NCBI GenBank assembly: GCA_023480605.1
Contig: JAMCWS010000334.1
Coordinates: 289 to 6,585, forward strand
Length of the DNA: 6,297 bases
From: a bacterium
GTDB lineage: Bacteria; Sumerlaeota; Sumerlaeia; MVZB01
Reading direction: 5' to 3'
The position numbers and the translations under genes are program-made. Positions 1-6,297 of the stretch are shown here, in pieces (positions within the stretch are counted from its first letter, which is position 1; every line of letters starts with the position of its first letter). The notes beneath the pieces were generated by a model, which did not search any database, had not been told where the DNA came from, and worked only from the letters and a program-made list of their open reading frames with translations.

Positions 1-166
1 AAAACATGAAGCGACTCACCAATGCACCGAGTTCAGTCCTCGTCCAACGGCGCGAGCGTCGAAAAAGCGTGTTTGCTTTTCATCGGGGAAAGCCAGGCAT
101 ATTGCCGCGTCGCCAGGACCGCATGAATCGTTCGCCGGTCCATCGTGCCGCGGGCGGAAAACGAAG
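1..166. other. Region downstream of gyrB, no supported gene
   Basis: No gene can be supported here. A 36-codon minus-strand frame (143-33) lacks a ribosome site and family features. A plus-strand frame from position 6 runs into gyrB antisense and looks random. One weak inverted repeat, AAAAGC (63-68) and GCTTTT (75-80) with a 6-nt loop, is followed on the minus strand by a fifth T. It could be a poor terminator for gyrB, but the stem has only two G-C pairs. Confidence 0.5.
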
Positions 167-2773
<2,607 letters not shown>

Positions 2774-2780
2774 GTGCGTG

Positions 2781-2789
2781 CCTTTTCCT
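2781..2789 (-). promoter_or_regulatory. gyrB ribosome binding site
   Basis: On the minus strand this reads AGGAAAAGG and ends 7 nt before the ATG at 2773. It fixes that ATG over the in-frame ATG four codons later, which has no comparable site. Confidence 0.75.
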
Positions 2790-2857
2790 GAAAACGCGAA
2801 CTCAGCGGGTGAACGGGTCAGCCAATCAACATGGGCGCGGCGTAAAATGCCTCGGAA

Positions 2858-2881
2858 GGAGCCGGCGGCGGAGCCGGTGGC
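2858..2881. repeat. Two-copy 12-bp tandem repeat in the gyrB leader
   Basis: GGAGCCGGCGGC (2858-2869) is followed immediately by GGAGCCGGTGGC (2870-2881), differing at one base. It overlaps the 3' edge of stem-loop 2 by one base. It may be simple GC-rich slippage; no function is evident. Confidence 0.7.
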
Positions 2882-2928
2882 GGATGCCGCGCCCGGAACG
2901 GGCGCTAGACGGCGTGGAGCGGCATTCG
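2881..2928 (-). other. Stem-loop 2 in the gyrB leader
   Basis: A 7-bp G-C stem (2889-2895 with 2899-2905) closes a 3-nt loop. It is stacked on an outer stem of 7 pairs in 8 positions (2881-2888 with 2921-2928). A 15-nt bulge (2906-2920) lies on the 5' side of the transcript. No T-run follows, so this is a stable structure rather than an evident terminator. Confidence 0.5.
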
Positions 2929-2980
2929 AGACATGGTTCGAGTCGTCTTTTCTTGCAAAAATCCTTTAGCGGGCATTTCT

Positions 2981-3017
2981 AACGCCTTCCCGGCCTCGTT
3001 TTAGGCGCGAAGGCATT
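2981..3017 (-). other. Stem-loop 1 in the gyrB leader
   Basis: The arms 2981-2989 and 3009-3017 pair over 9 positions on the minus-strand RNA, including one G-U. An inner stem of 4 bp (2993-2996 with 3003-3006) closes a 6-nt loop, with a small internal loop between the two stems. No T-run follows directly; the nearest, of five T, starts about 15 nt on. A conventional terminator is therefore not convincing. Confidence 0.5.
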
Positions 3018-3051
3018 CAACTCGCCTCGCCAAAACCCAAATCACCCATCC

Positions 3052-3080
3052 ATTAGACTTTTTTTTCACACTTTTGTCAA
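3052..3080 (-). promoter_or_regulatory. Sigma-70 type promoter for gyrB
   Basis: On the minus strand a perfect -35 box TTGACA (3080-3075) is followed by a 17-bp spacer and the -10 box TCTAAT (3057-3052), one mismatch from TATAAT. The spacer carries a run of eight A residues. Transcription would begin near 3045, giving a gyrB leader of about 270 nt. No better promoter is seen closer to gyrB. The position, spacing and orientation fit gyrB, which is the only minus-strand gene downstream. Confidence 0.75.
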
Positions 3081-3131
3081 GCAAAAGACCCGTTTGGGTG
3101 GTGACGCAACTCAATCTAAATCAAATATGTA

Positions 3132-3144
3132 TGAAATAATTTCA
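3132..3144. promoter_or_regulatory. 13-bp palindrome upstream of the gyrB promoter
   Basis: TGAAAT and ATTTCA flank a single central A, giving perfect two-fold symmetry. The site lies in an AT-rich patch about 51 bp upstream of the gyrB -35 box, a plausible place for an activator or operator site. No regulator can be named, and AT-rich palindromes of this size can occur by chance. Confidence 0.3.
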
Positions 3145-3198
3145 CAATCCCGCGCAATTGCCTGGCTCCCCATCGCGCGGGTCGCCGCCGCGGGCTTT

Positions 3199-3234
3199 CG
3201 GGCACTGTCGCCGCGGCGATTTTTCGAGTGCCCG
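3199..3234. repeat. Inverted repeat downstream of the TPR-like gene
   Basis: The 8-bp perfect arms CGGGCACT (3199-3206) and AGTGCCCG (3227-3234) enclose 20 nt that contain a perfect 12-bp palindrome, TCGCCGCGGCGA (3208-3219). The element starts 23 nt past the stop of the minus-strand TPR-like gene. It could act as a 3'-end or termination structure for that transcript, but no T-run follows on that strand. On the plus strand the inner palindrome is followed by five T. Confidence 0.5.
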
Positions 3235-3257
3235 CAACCGGCCCCGATTTTCGCCTG

Positions 3258-3980
3258 TTATTCGCCATCCGCCATTCGCTCCGGACCGCCCTTTCGAGGC
3301 GGCGTATCCGGCGTTTCGCCGGCGCGCCCCGGTCCGGCCGCCGCGAGGCTTTCGAGCCGCCGGCGGGCCAGCGTGGCCTGGTAGTGACGGGGGAACTCGG
3401 CCACCAGGGCGGCCAGCGTCTCGCGGGCGCGGTCGGGCCGGTGCAGGCGTTCCAGGTAAAGGTCGGCCAAGCGGTGGTAGAGGGTGCATTTTTCTTCGAT
3501 GCACAGGCGCGCGGCCGCCGGTGTCGGCCGCTCGGTCCGGCGCGCGGGAACGGCGTCCGCGTTCTCGGTCGTGCCGGCCACCGCCAGCAGGTACTGCATC
3601 TCGCGGGCCAACTCGTCCCAGCGGCCGGCGCGGCGCAGGCGCTCGCAAAGGATCTCGCTGGCCAGGGTGTCGGCCGGGTGAGTCTCGATCCAGGCGCGCA
3701 GTGCGTCGTCGGCGAGCGAATCGAGCCGCCGTTCGGCCGTCGTGCGCATGTCGCCCAGGCGGATCATCCGGCGGCGCGAAGGCAGGCGCCTGCGTTCGCT
3801 CATGCCCGTCAGGATATTTCCCATGCGCCCCAGCAGCCACGCCAGGATGAAATGGGCGGCGACCAGCACCCCCACTCCGGCGACCAGCGCCAGCGCCAGC
3901 GCGCGCGGCGAGGTCGGCTCGTAGCCGAAAGTCAACACGAGAACGATGGCGAGCGTCATGAGGAGGTCAAGGTAGAGCAT
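3258..3980 (-). CDS. Hypothetical membrane protein with TPR-like C-terminal region
   Basis: I do not recognise a named family. From the ATG at 3980 the product has 240 residues. Two hydrophobic segments (about 2-19 and 27-50) are joined by a short loop with EPTSPR and followed by a basic stretch (SERRRLPSRRRMIRLG, 61-76), which suggests a hairpin anchor with a cytoplasmic C-terminal part. The rest is helical and TPR-like: one helix pair around 88-131 and a clearer one around 163-214 (LYHRLADLYLERLHRPDRAR, then LAALVAEFPRHYQATLARRR). The last 25 residues are Pro/Gly-rich and probably disordered. TPRs usually mediate protein contacts; no partner can be named. The frame can be extended to a GTG at 4028, but only the ATG has a possible ribosome site (GGGGAG, 8 nt upstream), and it starts at the first membrane helix. 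The gene is flanked by a palindromic repeat upstream and an inverted repeat downstream. Confidence 0.7.
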   Translation of the reverse strand: MLYLDLLMTLAIVLVLTFGYEPTSPRALALALVAGVGVLVAAHFILAWLLGRMGNILTGMSERRRLPSRRRMIRLGDMRTTAERRLDSLADDALRAWIETHPADTLASEILCERLRRAGRWDELAREMQYLLAVAGTTENADAVPARRTERPTPAAARLCIEEKCTLYHRLADLYLERLHRPDRARETLAALVAEFPRHYQATLARRRLESLAAAGPGRAGETPDTPPRKGGPERMADGE

Positions 3981-3988
3981 CGAGGCGG

Positions 3989-3994
3989 CTCCCC
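3989..3994 (-). promoter_or_regulatory. Possible ribosome binding site of the TPR-like gene
   Basis: GGGGAG on the minus strand lies 8 nt before the ATG at 3980. It is a partial Shine-Dalgarno match, but better than anything before the GTG at 4028, so it decides the start chosen. Confidence 0.4.
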
Positions 3995-4058
3995 ATCCGG
4001 GTTCGATTGTGATCACGACCACAAGCACGAGCGCGATGCCAATTCAGTCCAAAAATGA

Positions 4059-4190
4059 TTAGCCACGAAAAAACACGAAAGAACACAAAATTCAATGATC
4101 CGCATAAAGTGAGGCCTGCATCCGCCGGGCGAACCTGTTCTCGCTCGTTAATGCAATATTTCGTGTCATTTCGTGTCATTTCGTGGTTAA
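4059..4190. repeat. Imperfect palindromic repeat with phased CACGAAA units, MITE-like
   Basis: The 33-bp arms 4059-4091 and 4158-4190 are reverse complements with 27 matches, one G-T and five mismatches, around a centre of about 66 bp. Each arm is three units on a 10-bp period: CCACGAAA, ACACGAAA and ACACAAAA on the left, and CCACGAAA, ACACGAAA and ACACGAAA in the complement of the right. Mismatches fall mostly between units. AAAAATG occurs at 4051-4057 and again at 4190-4196, a possible 7-bp target duplication, though it is A-rich and overlaps the right arm by one base. No transposase is encoded. I recall similar CCACGAAA/TTTCGTGG repeats scattered in intergenic DNA of environmental bacteria, but cannot confirm it here. 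It lies between oppA and the TPR-like gene. Confidence 0.75.
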
Positions 4191-4208
4191 AAAATGCCGT
4201 TTCCGGGT

Positions 4209-5867
4209 TCACGATCTCCGCGCCGGCGGCTTCCAGGCCAGACGGGCCGGGTCGAACATCCCCATCGGATTGATGACGTAGCCTTCGATCTCCGGTGTCG
4301 CCAGGTATGGGCTTGTATTGTAATAGATCGGAATGGCGGGCATTTGTTGCATGAGATAAGACCCGGCTTCCAGCAGCAGCCGTTCGCGGCGGGCCGGATC
4401 GGCCTCGGCGCGGCAGGCGGCCAGCAGGGCGTCATACTTCGGATCGGCCCAGTGGGAATCGTTGTTTTCGCTCTTGGAGTCGAAAATCTCGAGGAAAGTC
4501 AGGGGGTCCTTGAAATCGCCCACCCAGCCGGCGCGCGCCAGGTCGAAGTTGCCCTCGCGGCGGTTGTCGATCGTCACCTTGAATTCCTGTTCCTCGGCCG
4601 AGATCCGCACGCCCAGTTCGCGCTGCCAAGTCTCTTGCAGCACCTGGGCGATCTGGCGATGGCCTTCGTTGGTGTTAAAAATATAACGCAGTTCGGGCAA
4701 GCCCCGGCCGCCGGGATAGCCGGCCTCGGCCAGCAGGCGGCGGGCGGCGTCATAGGCGCCGTCCTTAAACGTGGCGTCGGGAGGCTTGGACCACAGCGCG
4801 GGGGGCACCATGCCGAAAGCGGGGGTTTCGCCGGCGCGCGTAACGTTGGCGACGATGGCCCGGCGGTCGATGGCCAGGGCGAGGGCGCGCCGCACGCGCA
4901 CTTCGCGCAGGACCGGCCGCTGGCAGTTGATGGCGACGTAATACGTGGCGAACTGGGGCGAGAAACGCAGTTCGGGGCGGCCGCGCAACTGGGCGAGGTC
5001 GGCGCGCGGCACCGTGTCGGTGCCGTCGATTTCGCCGTTGTCGAAGGCGATCCGGGCGGTGGATTCGCGCTCGATCATTCGCAGCGTCAGCCGGCGCAGC
5101 GCGACGTGCGCGGCGTCCCAATAGCGGGGGTTGCGGACGACCGCCAGTTCGTCGCCGGGCGTGTAGTGCTCGATCGTAAAGGGGCCGCTGGCCACATAGG
5201 TTTCCGGCCGCTGGGCCCAACCCTGATTCGCCTGGTCGACGCGGGCGCAGACGGGGTAATAGCTCTGGTGGGCCGTCAGTTGGAGGAAGTAAGGGGTGGG
5301 GGCGGCCAGGCGCACGCGCAGGCGGTCGGGCGCGGGCGCCTCGACGCCGACGCTGGCCGGCCCCAGGGCCTGGTTCTCGAAGAACGCCCGCGCCCCCGCG
5401 ACGTAAAACAGCATGTAGGCGTATTCGGCGCCGAAGGCGGGATTGAGCATCCGCCGCGTCCAGGCATGGACGTAATCGTTCGCCGTGATCGGCTCACCGT
5501 TGCTCCAGCAGGCCGGGCGCAGCTTGAATTCCCAGACTCGGCCGTCGGAGCTGACCGTCCAGCTTTCGGCCAGTTCGGGGCGCGGATTGCCCTGGTCGTC
5601 GAGGGTGGTAAGGCCGCGCATGAGGCAGTTGACCGCCCGGGCCGAGGCGACGTCGGTGGCCAGCGAGGGATCGAGCGAGCGGGGTGTGGCGCCGATGTTG
5701 ATCGCCGCCTCGCCGGCGGCGCGCCGCTTGGCGCGCAGGTCGCCCTGGCATCCGGCGGCGGTCAGGGCCAGCAGCGCCCCAGCCGCAAGCGCGATGCCCA
5801 GCCGGCTGGCGGCGTGGGTCCGGGCAAGGGGCGCGGCGCCGGTTCGGCGGTTGAGTGATTTGGTCAT
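4209..5867 (-). CDS. oppA: Oligopeptide ABC transporter substrate-binding lipoprotein (OppA type, SBP family 5)
   Basis: This is a predicted extracytoplasmic receptor that hands peptides to an ABC permease. From the ATG at 5867 the product is 552 residues, normal for the family. A basic N-terminus and a hydrophobic helix end in LTAAGC, so Cys40 is the likely lipidated residue; Ala rather than Leu at -3 makes the lipobox slightly atypical. Family 5 landmarks follow in order: IGATPRSLDP (58-67), AESW (100-103), LRPACWSNGEPITANDYVHAW (116-136), SGPFTI (227-232), RNPRYWD (245-251), NGEID (277-281), YYVAINCQRP (309-318), VRVRRALALAIDR (323-335), ARAGWVGDFKDP (444-455) and IPIYYNTSPYL (512-522). 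D451 aligns with E. coli OppA D419, which binds the peptide amino group, so peptide rather than sugar or nickel is the likely ligand. The frame continues upstream to 6059, but that would bury the signal peptide 64 residues inside. The ribosome site is weak (GGGCAGG, 6 nt upstream). No permease or ATPase gene follows. Confidence 0.93.
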   Translation of the reverse strand: MTKSLNRRTGAAPLARTHAASRLGIALAAGALLALTAAGCQGDLRAKRRAAGEAAINIGATPRSLDPSLATDVASARAVNCLMRGLTTLDDQGNPRPELAESWTVSSDGRVWEFKLRPACWSNGEPITANDYVHAWTRRMLNPAFGAEYAYMLFYVAGARAFFENQALGPASVGVEAPAPDRLRVRLAAPTPYFLQLTAHQSYYPVCARVDQANQGWAQRPETYVASGPFTIEHYTPGDELAVVRNPRYWDAAHVALRRLTLRMIERESTARIAFDNGEIDGTDTVPRADLAQLRGRPELRFSPQFATYYVAINCQRPVLREVRVRRALALAIDRRAIVANVTRAGETPAFGMVPPALWSKPPDATFKDGAYDAARRLLAEAGYPGGRGLPELRYIFNTNEGHRQIAQVLQETWQRELGVRISAEEQEFKVTIDNRREGNFDLARAGWVGDFKDPLTFLEIFDSKSENNDSHWADPKYDALLAACRAEADPARRERLLLEAGSYLMQQMPAIPIYYNTSPYLATPEIEGYVINPMGMFDPARLAWKPPARRS

Positions 5868-5873
5868 GATGCG

Positions 5874-5880
5874 CCTGCCC
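5874..5880 (-). promoter_or_regulatory. Weak ribosome binding site of oppA
   Basis: GGGCAGG on the minus strand ends 6 nt before the ATG at 5867. It is a modest match. The stronger GAGAGG further upstream touches the ATG at 5936 with no spacing and is unlikely to serve it. The signal peptide, more than this site, supports the start at 5867. Confidence 0.4.
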
Positions 5881-5897
5881 GTCGGGGTGGTGTTGAC

Positions 5898-5922
5898 CGG
5901 TGAGTCAGAGGGCGGGTCACCG
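5898..5922 (-). other. Small inverted repeat in the oppA leader
   Basis: CGGTGA (5898-5903) and TCACCG (5917-5922) can form a 6-bp stem with a 13-nt loop about 30 nt before the oppA start. It might affect translation, but it is short and unremarkable in GC-rich DNA. Confidence 0.25.
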
Positions 5923-6097
5923 CCATGCGAGTCCATCCTCTCGAAAGCGATTTGGCCGCGAAGCCGCACGGCGCGGTAGAACCGCATCCATGATGCCGAA
6001 AACCCCGTTGGGAGTTCAAGCGTCAGCTTGGTGCAGGCCGAAACGTGGGCGTATCGCATGTTTCATCATCAAAAACAGGCCACCGGATGGATGAGGA

Positions 6098-6112
6098 TGA
6101 TCATTTTGATCA
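6098..6112. promoter_or_regulatory. 15-bp palindrome TGATCA-TTT-TGATCA
   Basis: Two TGATCA hexamers, each itself a palindrome, stand 3 bp apart, giving half-sites on a 9-bp repeat. The site lies about 230 bp upstream of the oppA start in AT-rich sequence. It has the form of an operator, but no promoter next to it is convincing, so its role is open. Confidence 0.3.
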
Positions 6113-6217
6113 ATAAATCCGCTTGTCCAACCAATCGCGAAGCGCATATCGCCGCCGAGTCGCCCCGATCCAGCAATTCCGCAGTTTGGCCTCCTGATAC
6201 CGGATAACCCTTTTTAG

Positions 6218-6229
6218 CTCAAGCTTGAG
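6218..6229. other. 12-bp perfect palindrome CTCAAGCTTGAG
   Basis: This is a perfect two-fold palindrome near the right end. On the minus strand it overlaps the first bases of a poor promoter match, TTGAGC (6222-6217), 17 bp, then TATCAG (6199-6194). Each box matches the consensus at only four of six positions. No T-run follows on either strand, so it is not a terminator. Confidence 0.3.
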
Positions 6230-6297
6230 GCGGGCCGGAGCTGCGGGCGGAGGATTCGCATTGCAGAAAGTCCTTGATTTTGGCACGGATTCTGATA

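Larger units (their letters stand above)
2774..3045 (-). promoter_or_regulatory. Predicted long 5' leader of gyrB
   Basis: The leader is deduced from the promoter at 3052-3080 and the gyrB start at 2773. It contains only very short frames (for example a 16-codon one starting at 3015), none with a clear ribosome site. It holds two stem-loops (2981-3017 and 2881-2928) and a 12-bp tandem repeat (2858-2881). It matches no riboswitch class that I recognise. Structured leaders can control expression, but that role is inference here. Confidence 0.45.
5868..6297. other. Region upstream of oppA, no complete gene supported
   Basis: These 430 bp hold the oppA leader and probably its promoter, which I cannot place with confidence. 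A minus-strand frame is open from the right edge to a TGA at 6112-6110. It has 61 codons in the window, ending in the basic sequence RRRYALRDWLDKRIY. A second frame ends at 6222-6220 after about 25 codons (ending SSGPPQA). Either could be the 3' end of a gene outside the window, but neither has a recognisable motif and they cannot both be real over their shared part. Confidence 0.3.

Noticed and set aside
33..143. 36-codon minus-strand frame downstream of gyrB
   Set aside because: No ribosome site, no family resemblance, and a length expected by chance.
3062..3070. TTTTTCACA, one mismatch from a DnaA box, as evidence for an origin
   Set aside because: It is a single near match inside the gyrB promoter spacer with an A/T run. 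No cluster of boxes and no dnaA or dnaN gene is present.
3981..4028. GTG start at 4028 for the TPR-like gene
   Set aside because: No ribosome site precedes it, whereas the ATG at 3980 has a partial one and begins right at the first membrane helix. It cannot be fully excluded.
3158..4058. Plus- and minus-strand frames overlapping the TPR-like gene (3158-3850, 3228-4058, 3142-3840)
   Set aside because: Their products are Arg/Pro/Gly-rich and featureless. Only the 3980-3258 frame gives membrane helices and TPR-like helices.
4059..4190. The phased CACGAAA units as a CRISPR array
   Set aside because: The units are about 7 bp with 3-bp spacers and are arranged as an inverted pair. There are no 20-40 bp repeats with unique spacers and no cas genes.
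4189..4207. Terminator for oppA: CCG-GAAA-CGG followed by CATTTTTT on the minus strand
   Set aside because: The stem has only three base pairs, and the T-run is the edge of the palindromic repeat. It is too weak to call.
4194..5858. 554-codon plus-strand frame opposite oppA
   Set aside because: It mirrors the oppA coding region and has no motifs; the minus-strand product matches OppA along its whole length.
5868..6059. 64-residue N-terminal extension of OppA
   Set aside because: It would place the lipoprotein signal peptide inside the protein, and neither the 6059 nor the 5936 ATG has a well-spaced ribosome site.

Overview
The window is GC-rich DNA carrying three credible protein genes, all on the minus strand. 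Reading in their own direction, from the right end of the window, they are: an oligopeptide-binding lipoprotein of the OppA type (5867-4209), an unrecognised two-helix membrane protein with a TPR-like tail (3980-3258), and DNA gyrase subunit B (2773-167). The long open frames on the plus strand opposite gyrB and oppA are shadows caused by the GC-rich third codon position.

The organism cannot be named from this window. GyrB is the only useful phylogenetic marker. It has the RPAMYI start of the ATPase domain, a large domain inserted between the TOPRIM core and the QRYKGLGEMN tail, and a C-terminus ending in RNLDV. From memory this looks like the PVC superphylum (Planctomycetes, Verrucomicrobia, Lentisphaerae) or a nearby candidate phylum. 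That is an inference. The oppA lipoprotein signal fits a bacterium with conventional lipoprotein export.

Layout. Positions 1-166 lie downstream of gyrB and hold no supported gene. gyrB fills 167-2773. Positions 2774-3257 are a 484-bp intergenic region. It contains a near-consensus sigma-70 promoter for gyrB (3052-3080), which implies a leader of about 270 nt with two predicted stem-loops, a short palindrome upstream of the promoter, and a strong inverted repeat just past the end of the TPR gene. The TPR-like gene follows. Positions 3981-4208 hold a roughly 132-bp imperfectly palindromic repeat (4059-4190) built of phased CACGAAA-type units, resembling a dispersed MITE-like element. oppA follows with no permease gene after it. 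The last 430 bp (5868-6297) hold the oppA leader, two short perfect palindromes and an unassignable minus-strand frame running off the edge.

The three genes do not form an obvious pathway: gyrB is housekeeping, oppA is an apparently orphan transport receptor, and the middle gene is unknown. No defence system, CRISPR array, complete insertion sequence or RNA gene is visible. The best leads are the palindromic repeat at 4059-4190, the structured gyrB leader, and two oddities in GyrB: QNK in place of the usual QTK ATP-contact loop, and an Asn-Gly hexanucleotide repeat inside the inserted domain.
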